DNA from: Morinoia aosen
Taxonomy: Eukaryota; Arthropoda; Malacostraca; Amphipoda; Talitridae
NCBI GenBank assembly: GCA_030386875.1
Contig: CM059575.1
Span: forward strand, 18,500,293-18,564,292
Direction: 5' to 3'
Length of the DNA stretch: 64,000 nt
The notes below the pieces were generated by a model. It ran no database searches. It saw only the letters and a list, made by a program, of their open reading frames with translations, and had not been told where the DNA came from. Shown here piece after piece: positions 23,041 through 33,190 of the stretch. Each line of letters starts with the position of its first letter. Within the stretch, counting starts at the first letter, position 1. The translations under genes were made by a program, and so were the position numbers.

Positions 23041-23169
23041 ATGGCCGCTCTGCGCGCGGACGGACTGCTCCTGCTCTGCCAAAAGCCAAATTTGTCTCTT
23101 GACGCTCTGACCGCAACGTGCGGCACCGGTGGAACAGAGGGAATTTACATTATGTTGCTGACCGACTAG
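23041..23169 (+). CDS. Candidate 42-aa ORF in a CpG-rich pocket, hypothetical
   Basis: An ATG-initiated frame of 42 codons ends in TAG at 23167. It begins MAALRADGLLLLCQK, a short basic N-terminus with a leucine run, followed by an uncharged Gly/Thr-rich stretch. It sits in a 150-bp CpG-rich island that stands out from the AT-rich flanks. There is no consensus donor within the frame. I do not recognise it; it may be chance in locally GC-rich DNA. Confidence 0.18.
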   Translation: MAALRADGLLLLCQKPNLSLDALTATCGTGGTEGIYIMLLTD

Positions 23170-24460
23170 TAATCACAATCCCAATTTTCATAAATCCTAA
23201 ATTGAATCTAAATGAAAGCACGATGCAATTGATGCTTTTAATTTTAAAATTGCTAATTGCATTTGACTTCAAATTTGAGTTGAGTCTTAAACTTCAGTTC
23301 AACCAATTGCGGTCAAGGTGTTAAACGCCTTTGTGCGACTCACTTTCTGCTGTATTTTCAAGTTTACCCTACGACTTGGATTGCTTTGCATCATCCTAGC
23401 GAGCGAGCTCGTAAGATTTTAATATTTGTTTTCATGTTCACTTTTGCTGCCATGATTGTCTTGCTTTGAGTTAGCAAAGTAATCTGCAATTATAGAGCCA
23501 AGGCTGTGAATGAAACATGGCCTACGCGTGACCGGTTTTCATCACGGAGAGCGAACATTGAGTTAGTGCTGGGCACACAAACGCACTTAATTTCTCTGCC
23601 GAGAACGTGATCCAAGTCACGAGACATGTCTTCATCAATAGCGTGACGATGTTACAGTCGATTGGTTCTTCAGAGCTGAGGTGTGCGAGAGTCGAGATGT
23701 AGCGTAGAGAGTGTGTTTTAAAATAAGAACTGCATCGAAGAGCTCCTCATGATTATTTTATGGCTTCTTTGGTCAGGAATTTAGTTCCGTGATGCATTTA
23801 GCGTTCAGCTTAGTTTTGAACACCAAAATGTCACTAGGTCGTTCTCTCACATATTAAACCCAATGAACTCTTGTGAAGCTCATACCGAGTAAAATATTAG
23901 GAAACGAGGCTTGTAGAAACTAAACATAAGATAGTTGCCTCAACTTTGTGAGGTCAGGGTTGCAACAATAACAATTCACTCGTCAAAATTCGAGAAGCTT
24001 ATCTTCCAACATTTTCATATCAAGTTACGGAAGGAAAGTAGAACGTTCGAACTTCTATTTTTAATGTTTTTTTAAAACGCTGATAAAATGAGATGTTGCG
24101 TTCATATAAGGGATTTTTTCTAACTCGAAATTCAATAATACTGTATCTTGCACTAAGATATATTTGCTTAAATAAACAACGTTCAGATCGTGAATTGTAT
24201 CAAATTATATTATTCGAATTTAAATTCTTGAACTACTCTATGAAGCAAATTTTCCAGCTTGCAATAAATTGATCTTTTACAGCCTGGAAGACCTTGCTTG
24301 ACTCGCAACTCTAATATGTTGAACAAAACAATACTTGTTAATGTTCGGTGAATAGCTCTCGAGTGCAACAAACTGAGGCAGTGCAGGTCACACGGAACAT
24401 CATGTTATGACTTGACGCACACTCTCACCGCACTGGCTTCTCCCTACCTTCTTGTGACAG
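23170..24460. other. No recognised features
   Basis: AT-rich sequence leading into the 27-bp minisatellite. No exon, RNA gene or transposon end is supported. Confidence 0.45.
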
Positions 24461-25743
24461 CGGCCATGTTGCGTGTTGAGGTGGTGGCAGCCATGTTGCG
24501 TGTTGTGGTGGTGGCGGCCATGTTGCGTGTTGAGGTGGTGGTGGCCATGTTGCGTGTTGAGGTGGTGGCGGCCATGTTTCGTGTTGAGGTGGTGGCGGCC
24601 ATGTTGCGTGTTGAGGTGGTGGTGGCAATGTTGCGTGTTGAGGTGGTGGCGGCCATGTTGCGTGTTGAGGTGGTGGCGGCCATGTTTCGTGTTGAGGTTA
24701 TGGCAGCCCTGTTGCGTGTTGAGGTGGTGGCGGCCATGTTGCGTGTTGAGGTGGTGGCAGCCATGTTGCGTGTTGAAGTGATGGCGGTATGTTGCGTGTT
24801 GAGGTGGTGGCAGCCATGTTGCGTGTTGAGGTGGTGGCGGCCATGTTGCGTGTTGAGGTGGTGGCGGCCATGTTGCGTATTGAGGTGGCGGCGGCCATGT
24901 TGCGTGTTGAAGTGGTGGCGGCCATGTTGCGTGTTGAGGTGGGGGCGGCCATGTTGCGTGTTGAGGTGGGGGCGGCCATATTGCATGTTGCGGTGGTGGT
25001 GGCCATGTTGCGTGTTGAGGTGGTGGCGGCCATGTTGCGTGTTGAGGTGGTGGCGGCCATGTTGCGTGTTGAAGTGGTGGTGGCCATGTTGCGTGTTGAG
25101 GTGGCGGCCATGTTGCGTGTTGTGGTGGTGGATGGCCATGTGTCGTGTTGGGGTGGTGGTGGCCATGTTGCGTGTAGTGGTGGTGGTGGTGGCCATGTTG
25201 CGTATTGAGGTGGTGGTGGCCATGTTGCGTGTTGAGGTGGTGGTGGCCATGTTGCGTGTTAAGGTGGTGGTGGCCATGTTTCGTGTTGTGGTGGTGGTGG
25301 CCATGTTGCGTGTTGTTGTGGTGGTGGCCATGTTCCGTGTTGTGGTGGTGGCCATGTTGCGTGTTGTGGTGGTGGCGGCCATGTTACGTGTTGTGGCCGT
25401 GGGGGCCATGTTGCGTATTGTGGTGGTGGCCATGTTGCGTGTTGAGGTGGCGGCGGCCATGTTGCGTGTTGAGGTGGTGGTGGCCATGTTGCGTGTTGAG
25501 GTGGTGGTGGCCATGTTGCGTGTTGTGGTGGTGGTTGCCATGTTGCGTATTGAGGTGATGGCGGCCATGTGGCGTGTTGAAGTGGTGGCGGCAATGTTGC
25601 GTGTTGAGATGGTGGTGGCCATGTTGCGTATTGAGGTGGTGGCGGCCATGTTGCGTATTGAGGTGGTGGCGGCCATGTTGCGTTTTGAGATGGTGGTGGC
25701 CATGTTGCGTATTTAGGTTGTGGCGGCAATGTTGCGTGTTGCA
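24461..25743. repeat. 27-bp minisatellite, about 47 copies
   Basis: Tandem copies of a 27-bp unit, ggccatgttgcgtgttgagg followed by tggtggc, with sporadic substitutions and small indels. The unit has no stop codon in several frames of either strand, which produces long spurious frames: 434 codons on plus (MLRVEVVAA repeats) and 419 on minus (TTSTRNMAA repeats). A one-base deletion near 24787 throws the plus frame into a second open phase (CCVLRWWRP) and a later indel near 25130 returns it. The openness is therefore a property of the unit, with no evidence of selection on a protein. The array ends about 510 bp upstream of the ephrin exon. Confidence 0.97.
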
Positions 25744-26252
25744 GTACTAGAGCAACACCAGCCTCCTCAGAGGCAGCTCTCAACTAGCGAGCTCTCCATG
25801 GCAGTTGTGTGCGTGGTCGTGTGCTGGCTTGCCTACAATGTTGAGAATTTGGCGTGCAGCTTGTTATTGATATTAATAAAGGTTTTTTCCTCACAGCTTT
25901 TCAAATAGTTCACAATGTAACTCTGCGAGGATCCATACATGGACTAGCACACTGATTTGTACTGAGAATAGCGGAATAGATGGTGTGTTCAATGATAACT
26001 CATATACTGATGCGAAATATTACTCCCGTTATGTCCCTGTCATTGATGTAATTATTTATGAATCTTTGACACAATATTGAAAATTTATTGTGGACCTCGA
26101 CTGACATACAACAAAGAAATACTTTAATAAAATGTTGCAGTGATTTGAATATGAGTGGCTTGATTTAAAACGACAGTGTTCGGTGAAATCGATAAGTGCA
26201 AGAAGTGTCCGCTAAGTGTTGTGTGCGCAATAAAGAAGAAAGAAGCTCGAGG
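25744..26252 (+). promoter_or_regulatory. Upstream region of the ephrin exon (5' UTR/promoter expected)
   Basis: This is the only sequence between the minisatellite and the ephrin start codon, so the proximal promoter and 5' UTR probably lie here unless an upstream noncoding exon exists. An initiator-like acagtgttcgg lies at about 26173, 80 bp before the ATG. It is only a loose match to the arthropod TCAGT initiator. No TATA box is found at the expected distance. The assignment is by position only. Confidence 0.35.
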
Positions 26253-26365
26253 ATGTATTGGTTGCAGCTGTGGGTGCTGCAGCTGTACCTGCTGCAGCTC
26301 ACGGTGCAGCGCAGCGATGGCCTCGTCATTTCTACGAAGCTGTACTGGAACTCTTCCAACCCAAT
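26253..26365 (+). CDS. Ephrin, first coding exon (partial gene)
   Basis: Ephrins are cell-surface ligands of Eph receptor tyrosine kinases that guide axons and cell boundaries by contact signalling. This exon has ATG with A at -3, 37 codons and a phase-2 end at the strong donor AT|GTGAGT. Residues 1-20 are hydrophobic and Leu/Gln-rich, a plausible signal peptide. After SDG the mature N-terminus reads VISTKLYWNSSNP, matching the YWNSSNP block that opens the receptor-binding domain of ephrins (known family signature, followed by a hydrophobic or basic residue and F). As I recall, ephrin genes often break their first coding exon at about this point. In the unspliced sequence the frame meets TGA immediately after the splice site. 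The Cys-containing receptor-binding domain and C-terminal anchor exons are not seen in the remaining 37 kb. The longer frames overlapping here in other phases are shadows. Confidence 0.78.
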
Positions 26366-27502
26366 GTGAGTACCCGCGCTTCTTGCCTGCACACCCTCAC
26401 CAGTGTTTCCATTTTCTATTCCCGTGCAACTTTCTGCAAGTTTTTATGTCTCCTTGTCGTGTTGTCACCAAGCACCTACTGCTGCTCCTCAGTACCTTGT
26501 CTGTGTACTCCATCAGATCGTTGCTCTACATATGCTGAGCTATACACCAGCTCAACTCCAACTGGTGAAGCAGGACCATGTCCTTAGAGAGCGTTACTCA
26601 GATCGATGCTCGATTTCACACAATATATCAGGCGGTGGAGTAATTTTCGAGTTGTCCATTTGTGTTGAACAACTTTTAAAATATTTCAACTCATGGTATG
26701 GGTGGTTAGTTTTCTTATATTTTACTTGTATAATTGGCCTCATAGTATCGATTACCGAGAAGTTCGACATGAAATAATAGCATTATGCACGTGATGCAGA
26801 GATTTCAGTTATATTCTGGAAGAAAGTGCTCTGCAGTGCTTATGAACCGATGTCATTATGTTATTAGGAACAGTTCTTCAATTCCTGTATTATGCAAATG
26901 TTTGCGTAGGGGAGCTGTGGTAAACCGAATACTCCTGTTATACGATACTGATTTTCCGGGTTTTGAAGTTCCTCCCCCAGCAATCCTAGGGAGGCTCGGA
27001 ACGTTACTTCAGGTGATTCTGAACACCACCTCAGTTCGCTCTCAACGCCTCTTCTAGCGGTTGCTAACAGCACTTTTTCCCAGCCCACAATGCCCTTTCG
27101 AAGGCTATTCGCCGATGTCAAAAGCGCCTACTTACGCTTCTCCAAATTTGCTCTTTGCGCTGATAGACGATATACTCCACAGACTTTACACCGACCATTT
27201 CGACGCCGCTCGGGCTCTTAATATTCTTCCTGCTTCAAGTACTTGCGCACAACCAGGCCATTATGCTAGCTTTCACTGAGCAGGCCTCGAGACGGCCAAA
27301 GCGAAATATTTCCAATCATCAGTCTTCTCCAAAATTTGGTTTTGCTTCTAATTTGTCCTCGGAAGAAAATGATTATTTATCGCCGAATTATGCCTTACAT
27401 TCGGATACAGAGTACAACATTGATGATAAATATCGCAAAGTGATGCGAATTTTGAGTCTTTTCCATTTGATCATCAGTCACTATTTTTTCCCAAAAAAGA
27501 TA
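26366..27502 (+). other. Ephrin intron 1 (start), no other recognised features
   Basis: This follows the GTGAGT donor. Frames at 26785-27057 and 27061-27279 lie in the same phase, separated by one TAG, and read as protein-like sequence. A strong acceptor (ctttttcccag) lies at about 27083. However, all three phases stay open just after that acceptor and none shows a known domain, so no exon is called. Confidence 0.4.
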
Positions 27503-28224
27503 CAGGGTATTTGTGATAAATTTGACAATTTCATCAAGAAAAAGAAAGTGCGCTTAGTATCTATAAAATTTAATTGATTTCAAAGAAATTCGATAGGAAA
27601 GAAAATTAGATTATTGTTGATGAGTTTCACTCAAAATAACCGCCATTAGCGTGTATTGCAGCCTCAATCCGGGCCAGGAACCTGGAGCAAACTGATTTTA
27701 CACCTTCCCTTGGAAGACCTTAAAAACCGCTTTAATTCTATCAATTAACTGGTCTCATGTAGTACTGGCACGACAATTGGTATCTTTCTCGACAGTGTCC
27801 CATACATAATAATTCATCGGGTTAAGATCTGGGGAGTTTGGTGGCCAAACATTGGGGGTTTGTGCATGTGCATCACATCACCTTCTGAGGATACGCCTGC
27901 GAAAACCATGACAGTTTGGGGAAATTTAGCCTCCTCGTAGTCTCCATTTCAATTCTATGGTTCATGCTGGATTGTTTTTACGGTGTTCAGGGAGCATTGA
28001 ACAGTGATCATTATCTCCTTAAACGGCCGGCGTGAATCATTATGATTGAAGTTATTTTCTTCCACGATTCAGGTGGCTCACAGTCATCCATTCTTGTTGT
28101 CATCGTGTTTATGAATGAAGGAGGGTCTAAACTTTAAACTCAAGCCTAGTTGGTATGAATAAATTCAAAAAATCTTGCGGAAAAATTCAAATTTTTTTCT
28201 GTCAAATTTACAATAAAATATTCA
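27503..28224 (-). mobile_element. Internally deleted mariner-like transposon
   Basis: On the minus strand, broken frames match the Tc1/mariner (IS630) transposase superfamily. Near 28100 there are HTH-region fragments including ADSRRPFKEI-like and SLNTVKTI motifs. Near 27900 is VMVFAGVSSEGDVM, which in the family lies before the catalytic second Asp. Near 27850 is a decayed copy of the WPPNSPDLNP block (third acidic residue), then YVWDTVEKDTN and a C-terminal CSRFR…AVI-like tail. The span between VSSEGDVM and the SPDLNP block is missing, so the central catalytic part is deleted. Several stops and frame changes are present. Imperfect ends (tgtgataaatttgaca against ttgtaaatttgaca) lie next to TA at 27501 and 28225. 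It is a dead copy inside the presumed ephrin intron. Confidence 0.85.
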
Positions 28225-28488
28225 TATGAACTCTACGGACTTACCCATTCATATTTAATTAACTTGTTGTTTTTCGATGCTTGTATTTTAAAGGCGTCAC
28301 TCAATGTCACTACGATTCGAGAGTAGCTATGTGGGATGACTTGGAGAAAATTTAATTTTTGCATTGTAATTTTTATCAAATTAGTGATTCAGTTAACGGA
28401 AATGGAAAATAATTTTCATTGATTGATGTTCTCGTGTGAGCTCGAACACTAGGCCTCGTTAGAGCCTCGAGCCTAGTTAGGCCTCGTG

Positions 28489-28513
28489 CCTTAATAGCTA
28501 TTTACTATTAAGG
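28489..28513. repeat. Perfect 9-bp stem hairpin
   Basis: ccttaatag, a 7-base loop ctattta, then ctattaagg. It is flanked on the left by short repeated phrases (gcctcgtt, gcctcgag, gcctagtt, gcctcgtg). Confidence 0.8.
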
Positions 28514-29421
28514 TAGGAGTTATTTTAAGGCTAGTCTGAAAACAAGAATAACTTCAATATACTCAAATACTATGTAATTCAAATTTTTTTCCGGATGATA
28601 ACTATTTTAGTTCACCACGTTCTGTTTCAAAGCTTCACCCAAGAAAACCCATTGTTTGCTCATCTGTTTCTTAATTTCTGTCGGACACTTGCCTATTTAC
28701 CAGACACGCTAGTTAGTTTTGATTTGTTATGTTATTATTTGGTATTAATTAAACCAGCGACTGGCTTTTATATCAAAATTTCATGTTTAGAATTTCCACT
28801 TCAAAAAATTATTCAAACTTTCAATTTTTGTAATAATTAAATTATGTACTTTGTAGGTAGCGAGCTAACAAGCACTACAACCAAAGAGATCCTTGCTGAA
28901 AGATTTATTATCAGCGTAGCACAGAGTCTGTAAATCTGAAATGGGGTTCTTTCAGTTCTTACACTTGAAGAGTTTCGTGTTCGGCGTATCATGCCTGGAG
29001 GACCAACAGACGGTTACCTCATACGCCAAGATGAGTTTTGACTTCAAAGGTCATTTACGGAAACTTATGAGATTAGATTGGATTATATGTTTGTTTCAAC
29101 CTTCCTTCCAAGAAAAAAATGTTCAAAGAGAGGAAGGATGGAGGTAACATTTCGTATGGAGTTAGGGGAACACAGAATCCATGAACAAGGAGTGCTTCTG
29201 CTCGGGATACCATTCACCAAAAAAAAAAAACATTAAGGTGAGAAGAAAGGTTATGAGACAAGATAAAAGTTGAAGAAGAAAGTCAGAGGTACTAAAAAAC
29301 AGGACAGTAATGAACCGTGAAAAGATGGTTTTTAAGAAAAACTTTACTATTTCATTAAAAAAGCCTGCCTAACCTTCAGCTGTGGAGCAACTGTTTTCCA
29401 TTGGGAAGGACTATTTCCCAT

Positions 29422-29440
29422 GAATACAATAATTGTATTC
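29422..29440. repeat. Short palindrome gaatacaat-a-attgtattc
   Basis: Nine-base perfect arms around one central base. A second small inverted repeat (tgggaa…ttccca) ends two bases to its left. Confidence 0.85.
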
Positions 29441-30127
29441 CCTTGATGGGCGGTAATTGATGAGAACTCCCAATAAATGTACGGTAATGAATGCTTTGTA
29501 ACTTTTTGTTCGATAAAAACCTGCTAGCCAAGCAGTTTCAGCTTCATTCTCGGTTAACCTAACGTTACGGTATTCTGTGAGAATTTTTTTACGCCGGGTC
29601 CCATGCAATATTACGACTGGCTCTGCTTAGAAAACTAACCCTCGAATGTAGTTCCAAGATATATAATTTCTCATGAGGAGATCAATATTTGTTACTCGGG
29701 TCAAAATAAACAAGGAGAGTGAATAAACAATAAATAAACAACGGTAATTTTCAAAAAATATGTCTTTTCAACTTTTTGCGCATGCAATACAGGCGAAATT
29801 TCAGTCAATAATGCATATCCAGAAAATCATTTCATTGCTAAGCAATATCAAAACCACAGAAGTTACTTTTCATCCATATTAGACATATGTTTCCATGTGA
29901 TAATTTCATAAGTAATTCATTGCTTACCAATGCAAAAATAATTATATTTATTCGCTTTATTTGTAGTTACATTTTGGAGCTCCCAGCTTCGCGCTGAGAG
30001 CGAGCCACGCCTCGTGTTCGAGGTTACCTTCTTTCAAAGAAGCTGACGTCAACACCGGGAATTACGCTCTCTTCCTGCACAGAAGCAGTCCTCTGGGGCG
30101 CAGAAGTCCTCGTTTCCGTGTCGCCTG

Positions 30128-30168
30128 AGAGGCGGCAAATGAACAAGTGTCCTGTCGTCGTGTTATTA
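30128..30168 (+). repeat. Dispersed repeat, copy 1
   Basis: cggcaaatgaacaagtg followed by tcctgtcgtcgtgttatt. A diverged direct copy occurs at 31853-31892. The match covers about 35 bp, and the neighbouring sequence does not match. Confidence 0.75.
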
Positions 30169-31436
30169 TCTATAATGAAATCTCATGTTCCGCTCATTTT
30201 ATTTATGAACGTAAACTAGACACATGAATTAATAGCATCCATTATGTGGACCCTAAAGCTTCTGCGATAAATTTTGATCAGAGCAAAATTTATGCGCCTC
30301 TCAAAATTCTTCGTTCGCCCGAAGAAAATTTTTGGAATCTTTTTGTAGTTCCGGGGAGACTACAAGAAAAATTTTGTTCACTGTTGCTTCATTTCACGTC
30401 GGACTCTTGTGCGGCCAAATATTTGAGGTGCGAGTTTTATCTTACGTCTCGCTCCAGCCAATGCGTGACAAAATATTCTGTGTTCGTGTGTTTCTCGATG
30501 ATCCCGTTAATGGTTCTGAAGGATTTGATTACGTTGGGCGCGCAAGAACAGAGTGCATTTTCCCTGAATATCCAACAAACGGGAGAGTTTTATCCAAAGA
30601 CCTTCTCAAATCCATATGATTGTTTGTATTTTCTCGAGAACTTGTACGTGATATTTTCAAAATGTTTCGCCATAGGCTGGATAAATTTCTCGCCCGTTTT
30701 CGCTCAGGTCTGAGACTACGCGAGTATTTTCGGTCGGTGAGCGCGGAGAATTTTAACCAACGTTTGTTTGCATTGCGTTAACCGAAACTTGTTGGCGAAA
30801 CTTTTGACAAAAACTCTCTACTTGTTTGGCAGACGTTGGTTTTTGTTGCTGTATTGTCAGGTGAATTTAGCGCGAGTTTTATGGCCGCCATCTTTGAACT
30901 CGTAACAGTCGCCGTGGCGCGGCCGCTGCCGCATGCGGGCCTTCATTTCTGACGAATGTTTTGCTCTCGCGAGATTGGTTTTCTCGTGAACTTTTTACTT
31001 TTGAGACGACGGTTAATTTGACGACAGCTGCTCCCAAGTTCCCATCCAAATTTATTCACAAGGCGTTCGTTTCTTCCTGAAATTCTCGATGCTGATTCCG
31101 GAAATGAATAAAACGCTTTATCAAATGATATTTCTAAAGTCTGCGTACGGAACTACTTACTTCAAGAAAAGAATTACTATTATGATACTACTGTAATTTA
31201 AAGACTAATCTATACATACTTCACCTGGAGGGTCATAAAGTCTACAGAAAGGACGAACGAATGTTAGCTTTCATTTTTCAATGATTCTAATTGAGTTTGG
31301 TGCACAGCGACAGCCGCTGTTTCACAAGAAGAGGGTAGCGGCGCCAAGCCCATCTCTGCACCACACGGCAACGCAATATCGATTCTGTTCGTAGAATTGT
31401 TACGTCTGACTCGCTTAAAAGATATTCCAGTTTCCA
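30169..31436. other. CpG-richer unassigned segment
   Basis: Frames at 30246-30713 (155 codons, opening with GTG) and 30332-30619 overlap in different phases and have no known domain. A CpG-dense block at 30890-30960 contains gccgccatctttg, the reverse complement of a YY1/Pho-like AAGATGGCGGC motif. It could be a promoter-like or transposon-derived region; I cannot decide. Confidence 0.3.
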
Positions 31437-31594
31437 ATCAATTTATTACGCCAGCAAACAATCAATTCAATACGCCAGCAAACATGATGATCCAATCAAA
31501 CATGATCTAATCAATTCAATACGCCAGCAAACATGATGAGAAACTCGACGGTTCATCCGCTCCATTTATATTGTTCATCCGCTCCATTTATATT
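31437..31594. repeat. Cluster of short direct repeats
   Basis: atcaattcaatacgccagca occurs twice with a third variant (at about 31437, 31461 and 31509). This is followed by two perfect tandem 22-bp copies of a unit beginning gttcatccgctccattta (31551-31594). Confidence 0.85.
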
Positions 31595-32159
31595 CCAAGA
31601 TTCGGGCTCTAAAATGAAGTAAATACGAAAAACGATTCCAGTGCAATATGCTCAGTTATATATTAAGAGCGCCGAAAAACATTGCTTCAATGTTTGATAG
31701 TTATACAAAGGGATTGACCTCGTATTTTGTTTCATTTTTGTGCATTTCACAGAACCAGGATAAGACTAGAATACTCGCAATGTGAAATGCATTCATGCAA
31801 CTGACTTGATCATGAACACACAAATTGCACATTGCATGAAAATGCACGAGACGCGGCAAATGAACAAGTGGCCCGTCGGCGCGTTATTCCGAGTAAAGTA
31901 CATTGCAATACAATGTAATTCAATATTCAATGCAACATAATTCAATTCAATATAACATAGTGCAGTGCAGAGCAACGCAATACGATACAGTTCAATACAA
32001 AGAACTAAGTTGCAAAATACAGAAAATAACATAATAAAAAATCGTTGTCCTTCAGTTGCATAGACTTTCACGTGTGCCATTAGCAAAGAAAACTAGCCGT
32101 AGAAAGAATGTGAACAGGCCAAAGACATGCGTCCCACAAAGAACAAAATGTTTCGTAGT
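31595..32159. repeat. Low-complexity caata/attca tract and dispersed-repeat copy 2
   Basis: The second copy of the 30128 repeat lies at 31853-31892 (cggcaaatgaacaagtg then gcccgtcggcgcgttatt). It is followed at about 31900-32005 by a degenerate attca/caata simple-sequence stretch. The minus-strand frame there (LYRIALLCTALCYIEL…) is a translation of that low-complexity tract. Confidence 0.65.
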
Positions 32160-32411
32160 TCATCACTAGAGCGACCGGGCGCGTAACGGCGCAGCGCACC
32201 GCCATCGCAGCGCCGTCGCAGCGCCGCGCAAGTCTCGCGTTACGGACGCTTTATCCAGGCGCACAATCGAACACCTCGCGCACACACACTCGCCCTTTCA
32301 TTCCTCATTGTGTGCATTGCGCGCGGCGCCTTGCTTTTGTTCCTGCTTCCTTCAGTTATTGATCTCTTCTCTCCTGCTCATTGTCTCGCCTTGTGTAGTC
32401 ATCATCATTTA
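32160..32411 (+). promoter_or_regulatory. CpG-rich promoter-like segment with initiator motif
   Basis: 32165-32335 is strikingly dense in CpG and GCGC (cagcgccgtcgcagcgccgc) in otherwise AT-rich DNA. It is followed by a pyrimidine-rich stretch with an arthropod-type initiator TCAGT at 32352, about 60 bases before the ATG at 32412. This arrangement fits a promoter and short 5' UTR. No transcript evidence is available here. Confidence 0.35.
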
Positions 32412-32497
32412 ATGGAGCCACCGTCGCTTGCGGGGACGCGCGCAAACATCCGTGTGCTTGCGTGTCTTGTGCTTCTGATTGTGTTGTGTTTGTATGG
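32412..32497 (+). CDS. Candidate first coding exon with signal-anchor/leader
   Basis: ATG opens 28 codons plus two bases, ending at the consensus donor GG|GTGAGT (phase 2). The translation begins MEPPSLAGTRANIR, a short hydrophilic basic segment, followed by the hydrophobic VLACLVLLIVLCLY. This is the layout of a signal peptide or type II signal-anchor, as in secreted proteins and Golgi glycosyltransferases. The CpG-rich upstream segment and the strong donor support it. Without splicing the frame stops at once (TGA at 32499). No later exon is identified. If real it would be a gene nested in the ephrin intron on the same strand, or show that the ephrin gene ends its local transcript differently. 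Confidence is moderate to low. Confidence 0.4.
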
Positions 32498-33190
32498 GTG
32501 AGTCCGTGTGTTTGTTGTTGTTGTTTGTGTGGGTTTGTAATAAGGGTTGCACAGTGAATACGCTGTGAGTCTTTTTTCTGAAGAAGAGTCGTTCTTAACT
32601 AATTTGACTTCATTTACTAGTAACTAAGATGAAGGATAGTAGTGAGGAGCTAAACATTTTTTGCTTCTTATTCAGTACTCCTGGCATCAATGGTTTGGAT
32701 TTCTGAATTTCGTGGAGTTTTTGTGCCTTTCTGTAATTTCTTGTATGTTTGAAAGCACAAAAATTTCTCGCAGTAATGAAAATCTGCACCGCAGTTCTTC
32801 CAATACAAGTCGAAATGCATTAATGCTGCCTGAAAAATTAGTGAATGCCGTATAAATTAAATATCAGGTTCTTTCTGCACGGTCTCCACTCACTGCGCTG
32901 GGTATGTCATGAGACCCAAAGTGTTCAATGTTTGTGGTGTAAAAATACGCCGGGGGTTCTCATTCATCGATGAGCTCATCGGCGTGGCTGTTGAAGGAGC
33001 TTGCATTTTATAAGAAAACTTAGCATAGTCAACACGGAGTGAAGTGCTGTGGATTTTTAACCCTACTCTCTTGAAAAATAGAAGTCCATAGTATAAAATC
33101 TGAACATTGAGTGAGCAAATCGTTGATCTGGAATAGTAAACACGTGAATGATAATTCAAAAAATCCAATGCAGTATTGAGGATGACTTAC
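32498..33190. other. No recognised features
   Basis: The plus-strand sequence after the 32497 donor contains only random-looking frames. The right end abuts the minus-strand candidate exon at 33191. Confidence 0.4.

Larger units (their letters stand above)
28225..30131. other. No recognised genes; two small palindromes
   Basis: AT-rich, presumed intron or intergenic DNA. Small structures are listed separately (28489-28513 and 29422-29440). The frame at 29411-29608 (minus) overlaps the second palindrome and has no known domain. GC content rises after about 29970. Confidence 0.4.

Noticed and set aside
24412..25716. 434-codon open frame as a protein-coding gene
   Set aside because: It is the translation of the 27-bp minisatellite, it switches phase at indels, and the opposite strand is equally open.
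27061..27279. Exon after the acceptor ctttttcccag
   Set aside because: All three phases are open after the acceptor and no phase matches ephrin or any domain I know.
30246..30713. 155-codon frame opening with GTG
   Set aside because: No ATG at the start, another phase open over the same DNA, and no recognisable domain.
30890..30960. 24-codon ATG frame with YY1-like motif as a micro-gene
   Set aside because: Too short, and the motif alone is not evidence of a promoter.
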